Part shown: piece after piece, positions 8,000-15,577 of the stretch | Numbering within the stretch: position 1 is the stretch's first letter | How the letters are laid out: each line of letters begins with the position of its first letter | Origin: Sphingopyxis sp. | GTDB lineage: Bacteria; Pseudomonadota; Alphaproteobacteria; Sphingomonadales; Sphingomonadaceae | Length of the DNA stretch: 64,000 nt | Direction: 5' to 3' | NCBI RefSeq assembly: GCF_016704835.1 | Contig: NZ_JADIZJ010000021.1 | Location: forward strand, 1 to 64,000 | Translations under genes and position numbers: made by a program | The notes under the pieces: generated by a model | What the model saw: the letters and a program-made list of their open reading frames with translations, nothing else | Told to the model about the DNA's origin: nothing | Databases searched by the model: none

Positions 8000-8967
8000 A
8001 AAATGCCCCTCCGGTAGTTTTTTGAGAATGACGAAGCGCGCCACGTAGCCTCCCCCGTTACCGCCATAATATATGGAGCTCATATATCGCAAGAGCGTAG
8101 GCATAAGGAGTAATCTGCGAAGACGCCTGTTGGCATGGTGCGGAAAGAAGGTCCGGCGAAGCGCTCTGCCGACCGCGCCAGCTCCGCTTTTTCTTCGCCC
8201 GCGAAGCTACCTCGCAGTTTGCATTCTGCTCCGGCTCTCGTTTTTCACTGAGCCTAGCTTCGGGGGCCATGTTTACCCGGCGATATTCGCGCTCGCTGCC
8301 GCCGTTCCTTTCCAACCCGCTTGGCATAAATGGCAAACTGGAGAATTTTTTGCGGAGAAGTTGACGTCCGCTCTCCCCCCCTTTTCTGACACCCGCCAGT
8401 ACCCTTCTGATACCCTGACTGTAACCGCGACGTTGCCGGGACGCGATGCTTCGCATCGGCCCCACATATTATAATCACACACCTTACGCACGGGTGCATA
8501 ACGCTTTTCCGCCACTTTTCGAGGGTGCGATCCGACTACACCGCTGCCTCGGTGAATGCAAAGCGACGGTTTTCTGCGACGTTTCGAGGCTGCGCATCGT
8601 ACTCTCGTCGGACGCAAATATGGCGGACGGAATCAGGCGCGAGCGCCAGATCAGCCGCTCGCGCTTGGGTGTCTCCAGCGGTGAAGTAAGGACCGGGAGG
8701 AAGACAATCAAAGTCCGATGGTCGAGACGCCACGCGGGCAGCGGAAGTGCTCTGCCGAGCGAATCAATGCGTTCAAACGCGTCCCCAGCAGATTGACTGC
8801 GTCCGATCAAACGGCGAGCCGACCTCAGTCGTAGAAACGGCTACTCTAGGCCACAAACGTCATGTGGAAAACGACGGCGCAATTTTAGATAATCGGACGC
8901 GGCGGAGTGGCTGCCCCTCTCTTTCCCGGCCATCCCGCCACCGCTGCCCCCAACCATCGGTGTCCCT
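8000..8967. other. Long stretch without a convincing gene
   Basis: Nearly 1 kb holds only short, overlapping, mutually exclusive frames rich in Arg, Ser and Pro, which look like antisense shadows of GC-rich DNA. I found no tRNA, repeat array or IS remnant. It could hold an unrecognised small RNA or decayed genes. Confidence 0.35.
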
Positions 8968-9369
8968 ATGTCTTCCCTGCCCTCTTCCCCGCCGCCTTCG
9001 TCGCCGTTGGCTATCGAGCCAATCAGTATGCGCATTCCAGATGCCTGCCGGTTTACCGGTATCAGCCGCAGTACGCTTTATCTGCTGATCGCGAGGGGCG
9101 AGGTCGAAATCGTCAAGCTGGGGGCCGCCACGCTCATCCTTACCGAAAGCTTGCGCGATTTGATCGAGCGGCAACGGGGCGGTCATCTTAGCCGAACTGC
9201 GATTTCAATCCAGAATCGGCCGGTCGAAAGTAGCCAAAGAGCCAATTTCGACCATCGACCGAGATCTCAGGATCGTCATCGCTCGGCAGCGCACAACAGA
9301 TCGATGCCTTTGTTCGAAGAAGAGCAAATTTCTTTTCCGGATCCGAACCATCGACCCTTGACCGACTAA
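8968..9369 (+). CDS. AlpA/excisionase-type helix-turn-helix protein
   Basis: Residues about 20-68 form a MerR-like HTH_17 domain: RIPDACRFTGISRSTLYLLI, then ARGEVEIVKLGAATLILTES. This is the fold of AlpA regulators and recombination directionality factors carried by P4-type islands. The C-terminal half is polar and looks disordered. The start is uncertain, since a second ATG at 9028 sits right at the domain. As excisionase or as regulator of the integrase it would fit the island, although it lies far from the integrase gene. Confidence 0.7.
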   Translation: MSSLPSSPPPSSPLAIEPISMRIPDACRFTGISRSTLYLLIARGEVEIVKLGAATLILTESLRDLIERQRGGHLSRTAISIQNRPVESSQRANFDHRPRSQDRHRSAAHNRSMPLFEEEQISFPDPNHRPLTD

Positions 9370-9393
9370 CCGTGTTACCAGCCTGCGGACTGA

Positions 9394-9609
9394 CAATCAC
9401 GTTTACCTCATGTCCAGCGGAACGACGGCGGCCAGCGAAATAACTCTGATAGAATTCGGGAAACGCAATCCCAGCTTGGTTTGCGAAGCAAAGCTCGGGA
9501 GTGCGCCGGGCGTTTCACTGCTAACGGCCGCACCGTTTATGCAAAACCCGAAAAAATCCTTGCGGCGCTCGCGGATGCGGAGAAACATGGAGAACCGGCT
9601 AGGAACTGA
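9394..9609 (+). pseudogene. Open frame of 71 codons without a start codon, possible remnant
   Basis: From the stop at 9391 to the stop at 9607 one frame stays open and reads like protein (RFTANGRTVYAKPEKILAAL near the end). It has no ATG or GTG, and its only TTG is internal. It may be the 3' end of a gene whose start was lost, or chance. I assign no function. Confidence 0.25.
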
Positions 9610-9669
9610 GATTACCGGGATGCATTGATGATTTTCCGCCGTATGTTGGCGCCCAGGGCAAGGAAGAAC

Positions 9670-10515
9670 ATGGAAACCGACCAGCCTGCTCCCCCCGTCA
9701 TCAATCGGCGTATTGCCCTACTGATTGACGCGGACAACGTATCACATGGCAAGATCGGTTCCATTGTTGCCGAGCTATCAAAATATGGCACCGCCAACAT
9801 CCGGCGGGCCTACGGCGATTGGGCAAGCGCCAGGTTGAATGGCTGGAAGGACAAGGTCCACGAATTCGCCATCCGGCCGATCCAGCAGTTCAGCTATTCC
9901 TCGGGCAAGAATGCTACAGATATTGCCTTGGTTATCGATGCAATGGAATTGTTGTACACGCAGGATCTCGACGCATTTTGCATTGCCTCAAGTGACGCCG
10001 ATTTCACGCCGCTGGTTATGCAGCTCAAGGCAAATGGGCACGAGGTCTATGGTTTTGGCGAGCGCAAGACCCCTGACCCCTTCGTGAATGCATGCACCAC
10101 CTTTCTGTACCTAGACGGCCTTGAAAGTGGATCGGCGCCGGTAGCAGGTCCAGCAGACGCGCCTGTTTCCAAGCCGCAAGCGAAAGCTGGTGCCAAGACT
10201 GCCGCGACGGCGAAAGGTAGCGTTTCCGCCGCGACAGCTCTGCCCGCGAAGCCTCTCGCGCAAAACGCAAAGCTGGTCACCGTGCTACGCGGAGGCGTCG
10301 AGGCGGCAGCGCGCGAAGATGGCTGGGCATTGATGTCGGCGGCAGGTAGTGCGGCAAAACGCCAAGCCCCTATTGATCCGCGTAATTACGGAGTAAAAAA
10401 TTTTCCTGCGCTATTCGAGGCGACCGGCCTGTTCGAGATTTTCAAGGTGGACGGCGGCCAGAGCTACATTGCTGACCGACGCAACAGGGACCGGTCAGCA
10501 ACCCCAAACAGATGA
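9670..10515 (+). CDS. NYN-domain RNase with C-terminal OST-HTH/LOTUS domain
   Basis: The N-terminal NYN (PIN-like) nuclease domain shows the acidic metal-binding positions: LIDADN at 18-23, ATDIALVIDA at 82-91 and SSDADF at 107-112. A linker rich in Ala, Lys and Pro (about 150-195) leads to an OST-HTH/LOTUS domain (GWALMSAAGSAAKRQAPIDP to about 275), a module thought to bind RNA. Family members are bacterial LabA-like/MARF1-like proteins. I chose ATG 9670 because AAGGAAG precedes it and the domain starts directly after; in-frame starts at 9625 (TTG) and 9628 also exist. Its stop overlaps the ATG of the next gene, so the two are likely an operon. Confidence 0.85.
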   Translation: METDQPAPPVINRRIALLIDADNVSHGKIGSIVAELSKYGTANIRRAYGDWASARLNGWKDKVHEFAIRPIQQFSYSSGKNATDIALVIDAMELLYTQDLDAFCIASSDADFTPLVMQLKANGHEVYGFGERKTPDPFVNACTTFLYLDGLESGSAPVAGPADAPVSKPQAKAGAKTAATAKGSVSAATALPAKPLAQNAKLVTVLRGGVEAAAREDGWALMSAAGSAAKRQAPIDPRNYGVKNFPALFEATGLFEIFKVDGGQSYIADRRNRDRSATPNR

Positions 10516-11244
10516 CCGACCCAGCCCTCAGCATCGTAGTTTGGAACGTGGAGTGGCAACTGCCACGCTCACGGAGCGCAGATGAGCTTCGGCGTCGGAT
10601 TTACGCGGTAAACCCGGACATCATATGCTTGACCGAAGCCTACATAGGCTTTTTGCCAGATTTCGGGCATGTCGTCGCATCCTCGCCGGATTATGGTTAT
10701 CCGATCAAGGAAGGGCGCAGGAAGGTTTTGCTTTGGAGCCGCGAACCGTGGCGAGACTTTGACGCGACCGGCGATGACGGCATGCCCCAAGGTCGCTTTG
10801 TCTCGGCGCGCACCGGAACGCCAATTGGCGAAATTGATTTCGTCGGCGTTTGCATTCCTTGGGCAGCCGCCCACGTATCAACCGGGCGGAAGGATCGTCA
10901 GCGTTGGGAGGATCATCTTCAATATCTCACCGGCCTCAACCGCATGCTCAGTGACCGTGATCGGCGAACGATAGTTGCCGGAGATTTTAACCAGAGAATA
11001 CCGAGGCGCGATGCGCCGCACCTAGTAATATGAGGCCCTCAGTTCGGCGATTATGGACCGCTTCGCAGTTCCGACGAAGGGACAGATCGCCCCTCTTGGC
11101 GAGCTGGCAATCGATCACGTCGCACATAGCTCAGATTTGGTGAGCCTGTCAGTCACCGGCCTGTCGAATCTTCTCGAAGGCAAGCCAAGGTTGACCGACC
11201 ATTTCGGGCTGCACGTTAATCTACTTGCTACCCCGTCGTCATGA
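10512..11244 (+). pseudogene. Endonuclease/exonuclease/phosphatase-family protein, frameshifted
   Basis: The first part (173 codons) carries the EEP start WNVEWQ with its Asn and Glu metal ligands, and GDFNQ near the break. The last part, in another frame from about 11031, carries the terminal Asp-His pair in LTDHFGLHV. At 11021-11033 removing one A restores HLVYEALSSAIMDRF and joins the halves. The ATG overlaps the stop of the NYN RNase gene (ATGA). The product would be a Mg-dependent DNase, RNase or phosphodiesterase. Whether the shift is real or a sequence error cannot be told. Confidence 0.75.
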
Positions 11245-11282
11245 TTTCGCAAGGCGAGTTGCTGTCCAGGATCGCGCTCGAC

Positions 11283-12020
11283 CTATTCCGGTGCTGAACG
11301 AGAATATCGACATTTCGGAAACTCCGAGCAGCCACTGAAGCGACCGAACTTCCCGCTGCGCTCCACTATGTGGCCTACACAGCCATTTGTCGGGCATGGC
11401 TCCACGCCAACCCGGCTATCAAAAAGCGACGGTTGCTTGGTTAGCTGCCGTCCATCCCGCCTTTTCGCGCGGTATTGGTGCTTTTTGAACTCCCATGGGT
11501 GAATATTGTCGTTCCACGCCCAGATACCTCGACGGCTTCGCTGAGCGTCGGCGAGCGCCTTAAAATAGCGCTCGTCGGGTTCGTAACGATCAAGTACCCA
11601 AGCCCAACCATTGAGGACCATTTCAAGCTCGATGTTCCTGCATAGGTAGGTCTCGTCACTTCGCAGTCCTGTAGGGCCGCGTAACGACAACAAACCGCCG
11701 ACACCGGAATTCACCTGCCTTAGGTAAGGAGTAGCAACAACGCGACGATGTCGATCAACGACGCGGCCCGTGTCCATTTTCGTCAGAATGGCCAGATCAA
11801 GCCATTGTCCTCCTACGATCCGCTCCAAAAAATCCTTCGCGTCCTGCCCGCCCGGTTGCGCCATCTCGGGCGCATCGATGAAGCCAAAGCGAACTGTAAA
11901 CTCCATTTCGATGCCATGCCGGGGATCGGAAATGCGAGTCAGAAAACCGTCTCCGTCGAACACCCTGAGAACGGGTACCCGCAGGGTTTCGCATTCCGGT
12001 TCCTCGGGTACGATCAGCAT
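11283..12020 (-). CDS. Thermonuclease (SNase) with C-terminal topoisomerase-type zinc finger
   Basis: The staphylococcal-nuclease fold is recognisable: VPVLRVFDGDGF at 15-26, the catalytic-loop VRFGFIDAPE at 43-52 (Arg and acidic residues) and the second arginine region DRHRRVVATPYL at 89-100. The ending NGWAWVLDRY...SRRGIWAW is also typical. A zf-C4-type finger follows at about 208-240, with four cysteines in the pattern CPTNGC...GCSEFPKC, as in topoisomerase I tails, which suggests single-stranded DNA binding. It has no signal peptide, so it acts inside the cell. It is the third gene of a minus-strand run after the GIY-YIG and PD-(D/E)XK genes, with a 34-base gap. Confidence 0.85.
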   Translation of the reverse strand: MLIVPEEPECETLRVPVLRVFDGDGFLTRISDPRHGIEMEFTVRFGFIDAPEMAQPGGQDAKDFLERIVGGQWLDLAILTKMDTGRVVDRHRRVVATPYLRQVNSGVGGLLSLRGPTGLRSDETYLCRNIELEMVLNGWAWVLDRYEPDERYFKALADAQRSRRGIWAWNDNIHPWEFKKHQYRAKRRDGRQLTKQPSLFDSRVGVEPCPTNGCVGHIVERSGKFGRFSGCSEFPKCRYSRSAPE

Positions 12021-12054
12021 ATTGCACCCCTCTCACAGCAGGCTCACAAAAACA

Positions 12055-12687
12055 TCAATCCATGCGACGCTTTGCTACCGGCACCCAGAGAAAACGAAAT
12101 CGGCCTCCTCGGCAATCAAGATCGGAGTAATCCCGCCACACCAATGGATAGCTTCCGTGAATTTCGAGCACTGACTCACGGCCTTTCGTTGTACCGGCCC
12201 CTGCGGTCGCTCCCCACCCTAATGTTCCACCCAACTGGCGCTGGTCGGCGAGGTCGAAAGCAGCATCAACGGTGTCATTGCGTCGTCTCGGCTGCCAGTA
12301 AGCGGGATCGTTGCTCAGAACGAGGACCGCGGCGCCATGACCGGTGCGCTCGGCATATCGCTCCATTCGAAGAATATCCTTGCAGACGTCATAGCGGCGA
12401 ATGTCATGCGCGCCCTGATGACGCAGGATCGTCACCTCGTCATCGATCGTTGCTGTCATTCCCTTGCAGAGGTATTTGAGTTCGAGCGCGTGCCGATGCT
12501 CGCCGATCAGTAGGATGTCGATTGCGCCGCGCATTCCTGAGCCGAGCGGTTGTTCAAGGCGCACGCCGAGGTCGGGATCGGCGCGGCGCAGCTCGTAGGC
12601 AAGTTCGTGCTGGAAATCCGCCTCGGAACAGAACACCGGGCGGCGCGCGGAAAGTCGGGACATGACCATATCTATTTCGACCATCAT
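12055..12687 (-). CDS. PD-(D/E)XK nuclease-like protein
   Basis: About 210 aa. The core reads E28 in a helix (FQHELAYEL), D57 in RGAIDILL, and E69-L70-K71 in HALELKYL, which matches the PD-(D/E)XK order of a helix glutamate, an Asp and ExK. A region near residue 145 (AAVLVLSNDPAYW) resembles the later strand of such folds. The specific family is not recognised. I chose ATG 12687 because it overlaps the upstream stop (ATGA); the frame stays open to 12723. It lies between two other nuclease genes on the same strand. Confidence 0.7.
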   Translation of the reverse strand: MMVEIDMVMSRLSARRPVFCSEADFQHELAYELRRADPDLGVRLEQPLGSGMRGAIDILLIGEHRHALELKYLCKGMTATIDDEVTILRHQGAHDIRRYDVCKDILRMERYAERTGHGAAVLVLSNDPAYWQPRRRNDTVDAAFDLADQRQLGGTLGWGATAGAGTTKGRESVLEIHGSYPLVWRDYSDLDCRGGRFRFLWVPVAKRRMD

Positions 12688-13496
12688 GTCATCTTTTCTG
12701 CAACCGCGATCATGTCTCGCCATTCAGTGCTATCTACGGGGAAGGTCCACTCCTGAGGTTTGCGGTACCAAGGAATCGAGACCCGCAGCCGCTGGCGGTA
12801 GCTCTTGGGATTGAGGCCGTAGCGGGCAGCTATCGCTACTGCCGTATCGATATCCGCTCCGGCCCACTGGCGCGCCGAATGCAGCGACTGCCGGGTGGCG
12901 CTGGCGGCATCGTCCGCTACAACAAAAGCCATTTTTGGACGCCTTCGTTCATGGGCGAGGTTGTCGCTGAACGTCACTACTCCTCGCTCCTGCAATTGCG
13001 CCATAACGCTTGCCCGCGCCCGCGAAATCCGGCGATGCTGTTCGGTCTGCACACATTTTTTGAGATTCAGCGGCGGGGCATATCTGCCTACCAGCTCTGT
13101 CTCTCGAGCGTCCGGATGCGTGCAAACCTCAATGGCCAGGTCGAGATTGTCGTGCATCCATCTGCTCAGCCTTGCCTCGGACGGCCCGTCCAGCCCCCAT
13201 GTGTCGGCGGAATTCGGCTTGATAATGAGCACTGGAGCCAGACCCAGCTCATCCATCAGCAGGACGGCAAGGCTCTTGCGAGGAGAGTGATTGCGCGTCC
13301 GCGCATCGAAGTGGCAGCGACCACTCAAACCCTTCCGATTGGCGGCAAGGCCGATGTAGAGTAGCCCCTGCTCTCCCGGCTCAACGCCCGGGAGAGTCGA
13401 GTCTTCGCGAAGGAAAAGGGCATACACGCCCGCTTCGTGTCCAAGAATGAAGTCCGACCGGGGGCAGCGTCGCCATTCTAGCAGTGATTGTTTCAT
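12684..13496 (-). CDS. GIY-YIG nuclease-family protein
   Basis: The GIY-YIG signature appears as AGVYALF (22-28) and LLYIGLA (45-51). R60 in LSGRCHF follows, as does a later glutamate in RETELVGRYAPPLNLKK (E134, N144), so the catalytic residues look intact. About 110 residues follow the nuclease domain and end in a possible DNA-binding region (ATAVAIAARYGLNPKSYRQRL resembles a HTH). AGGAGG lies four bases before the ATG at 13496. It is the first gene of the three-nuclease run; its stop overlaps the next start. Homing, repair or defence functions are all possible for the fold; context favours defence or element biology. Confidence 0.75.
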   Translation of the reverse strand: MKQSLLEWRRCPRSDFILGHEAGVYALFLREDSTLPGVEPGEQGLLYIGLAANRKGLSGRCHFDARTRNHSPRKSLAVLLMDELGLAPVLIIKPNSADTWGLDGPSEARLSRWMHDNLDLAIEVCTHPDARETELVGRYAPPLNLKKCVQTEQHRRISRARASVMAQLQERGVVTFSDNLAHERRRPKMAFVVADDAASATRQSLHSARQWAGADIDTAVAIAARYGLNPKSYRQRLRVSIPWYRKPQEWTFPVDSTEWRDMIAVAEKMT

Positions 13497-13500
13497 GTAA

Positions 13501-13522
13501 CCTCCTGCCTGACTCGACTCAG
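13501..13522 (-). promoter_or_regulatory. Strong ribosome site and 14-bp palindrome upstream of the nuclease operon
   Basis: CAGGAGG (13501-13507 on the minus strand) precedes the GIY-YIG start. Directly upstream lies CTGAGTCGAGTCAG (13509-13522), a palindrome apart from one symmetric mismatch, placed where an operator between promoter and start would sit. An AT-rich TTTATAGCG further upstream could be part of the promoter. Confidence 0.35.
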
Positions 13523-13579
13523 ACAGCCTTAGCTTTACAATCGCTATAAATTGCGCGCGAACGATCCAAGGGCAACAGA

Positions 13580-13822
13580 ATAACGAAATTTAGTAAGCTC
13601 GCCGAATATTGCGAACATCAAAGCCTTCGTGAATTCGAACTTCCGTTCTACAAGATCGAGGCTATCATAGAAACCAAGTTGCCGGATAGTGCTTTAAGAC
13701 CTCAGTATTGGGCAAATGTCGTCGATGGCAAGGGGCCGGTCTGCACGGCAATGCGCGGCACGCCCTATCAGACTTTTCTTGTCTCAGGTTCCAAGCGTGT
13801 GCGGTTCGAACGGAAATTCTGA
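13580..13822 (+). CDS. DUF7662-like small protein with ATA in place of the start codon
   Basis: The 80-codon frame reads TKFSKLAEYCEHQS, then FYKIEAIIETKLPDSAL, then PQYWANVVDGK and a terminal VRFERKF. The pattern of a helix, IE.II...LP.SA and W.N resembles DUF7662-type proteins that I recall as common in bacterial islands. There is no ATG, GTG or TTG. ATA at 13580 sits exactly where ATG would be expected and follows AAGGG by eight bases. Either a start-codon mutation has silenced the gene or a rare ATA start is used. It is divergent from the nuclease operon, with 83 bases between. Confidence 0.45.
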   Translation: MTKFSKLAEYCEHQSLREFELPFYKIEAIIETKLPDSALRPQYWANVVDGKGPVCTAMRGTPYQTFLVSGSKRVRFERKF

Positions 13823-13873
13823 TTGTGCGACAGCAATCGCGCCGGCGCGTGGAACAATTTATAGCGGTGATTT

Positions 13874-14806
13874 ATGCTTAGGATCGAACGGGGTCTGATC
13901 GGCGCGCTGGTAGGACTGATAGTGCTAGGCGCCAGCCCTAATAGCGAAGAAAAAAGCAAACACGATCAACGGACTATTGGCGAAGTCAATGGCACTCTCC
14001 GGTCGTCTGCCAACCCACCTGCTAACATCACTCTTGATCGCGAAAAGCCCTGCAATGCTGGCAATGAGGATCGATCCACCGATTTGTGCGCTCAATGGAA
14101 GGCTGCCGATGCCGCAAGCGATAGCGCCGATGCGGCTTGGTTGTTCGGCGGTGTCGGGTCGATTATTGGGGCGCTGACTCTTCTCGCCGCCAGCGCAGCG
14201 GCTCTTTTTGCAAAAAGAGCCGCTGACCATACTAAGTCGGCCGCTCATCACGCGGAGACAAGCAATACACTCAACACGATTTCTGCCGAACGACAGGACA
14301 GAGCCTACTTGGCTGTAGATCCCGGGGGAATCAATCGAACCAAGAGCAACCGCGCGGTGGGCGACATCGTTATTCGCAACGTCGGCAAAATTCCGGCTAA
14401 GAATGTCATGTCTTTCGTTCGCCTTAAAACAATGAGAAGCACGAACGTAGGGGCGCTCGACTGGCCGAGCGATGGGGTAATTGCTGACCGCACGATACAA
14501 CCGGGCGGCGAGATGCGTAGGAGCTCAACCGGAACAACCGCTATTAAAAACATCGATGATCCGGCGGTGCACATCTTTGTGTGGGGCATAATTCGATACG
14601 ATGACGGTTTTGGGAGACCACGATTCACCCGGTTCTGCCATCGCTACCCTGGGGCTTGGACCACGCGGATTGAAAGACCAAGAACTGACCTAACCAAGAG
14701 CCGCGCACGAAGTTTGCTTACGGCGATGCTCGAAAGCCCATATGCTGACGAGCTGATTCCGGCTCGCTTTGCACGCCATCAAAATGTGCATAACGACGCC
14801 GAATGA
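13874..14806 (+). CDS. Hypothetical membrane protein, 310 aa
   Basis: I recognise no named family. A signal-like hydrophobic N-terminus (GALVGLIVLGAS) and one strong membrane span at about 92-117 (WLFGGVGSIIGALTLLAASA) are followed by a helical stretch (AKRAADHTKSAAHHAETSNT) and a beta-rich domain from about 140. The layout of a double hydrophobic N-terminus and a soluble C-terminal domain with DIVIRNVGKIPAKN recalls small membrane proteins that occur in sphingomonad genomes with unknown role. Confidence 0.6.
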   Translation: MLRIERGLIGALVGLIVLGASPNSEEKSKHDQRTIGEVNGTLRSSANPPANITLDREKPCNAGNEDRSTDLCAQWKAADAASDSADAAWLFGGVGSIIGALTLLAASAAALFAKRAADHTKSAAHHAETSNTLNTISAERQDRAYLAVDPGGINRTKSNRAVGDIVIRNVGKIPAKNVMSFVRLKTMRSTNVGALDWPSDGVIADRTIQPGGEMRRSSTGTTAIKNIDDPAVHIFVWGIIRYDDGFGRPRFTRFCHRYPGAWTTRIERPRTDLTKSRARSLLTAMLESPYADELIPARFARHQNVHNDAE

Positions 14807-15054
14807 TACGGGCTTGGTAGCACGCCCCGAAAAGGAACCCGAGAGCGAGACCTTTGCGGCAGAGTTATCGCGAACTTGGTGGTGCACGATGCCTGCGACA
14901 TCTGCCCTTTGCACGCTAGAGAAGGTAGTTGCGGCTCCACCTCATCAGGAATCTTTGAGAGCGTTCCGGTGTCATCTTCACTACAAACCTCGCTTTCGGC
15001 GAAGTCATGTCCAAGAGCCAAGCGTCTTGTGAGCGCGTCATCGACGATAGCTTC

Positions 15055-15522
15055 TTACTCACCGCCGTCAAAGTCGAGCGACACCGACCTACTTACGGCC
15101 CCCATCCTTGCGTTGAGCACCACCCGACCTCCGCAGCCGACATTTGGTACCCAAAGCGCCAGAACAGCTACGCCTGCCTCGCTTGTTAAGACGCTGGTAT
15201 ATGTGCGGCGCGCGAGGATTTTGCCGTTTGCGCCGTTTGCTACCAACGTGATCGGGGTATCCACATTCTCCGCACCGGACGAGCGAACATCGATCGTGAA
15301 TAATGCATCGTTGGCATTTTCTTGCGCGTCGCCCTCGCCAATGCACGTATTCCACAGCGTCACCGTCTTCGGAGGAGCTATGTTGCCTGACAGCCTGCCG
15401 GTCTCTTCATACCAAAGCCGGACTTGAGGGTTGGCGAGGGTAGGCGCCGCTACAGCGATTTGCCCTCCAAAGCCAAGCACGGACGCACCTAATACGATAA
15501 ACGCTTTCAATCCACGTTTCAT
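15055..15522 (-). CDS. Hypothetical secreted protein, 155 aa
   Basis: A clear signal peptide (KAFIVLGASVLGFGGQIAVAA, cleavage about residue 25) is followed by a beta-rich domain with two cysteines (WNTCIG and NVGCGG) that could form a disulfide. I do not recognise the family. It lies upstream of, and in the same direction as, no close partner; the M23-like gene begins its own run further right. Confidence 0.6.
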   Translation of the reverse strand: MKRGLKAFIVLGASVLGFGGQIAVAAPTLANPQVRLWYEETGRLSGNIAPPKTVTLWNTCIGEGDAQENANDALFTIDVRSSGAENVDTPITLVANGANGKILARRTYTSVLTSEAGVAVLALWVPNVGCGGRVVLNARMGAVSRSVSLDFDGGE

Positions 15523-15577
15523 GCTCGCACCTCTAATCTGGATTCCCGATTTTTGTTAAATAAAAACCGACCTACCA

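Noticed and set aside
8058..8465. 135-codon minus-strand ORF in the gene-poor stretch
   Set aside because: Basic low-information translation, overlapped by an equally long frame on the other strand.
11748..12479. 243-codon plus-strand frame over the nuclease operon
   Set aside because: The minus strand encodes recognisable SNase and PD-(D/E)XK domains here.
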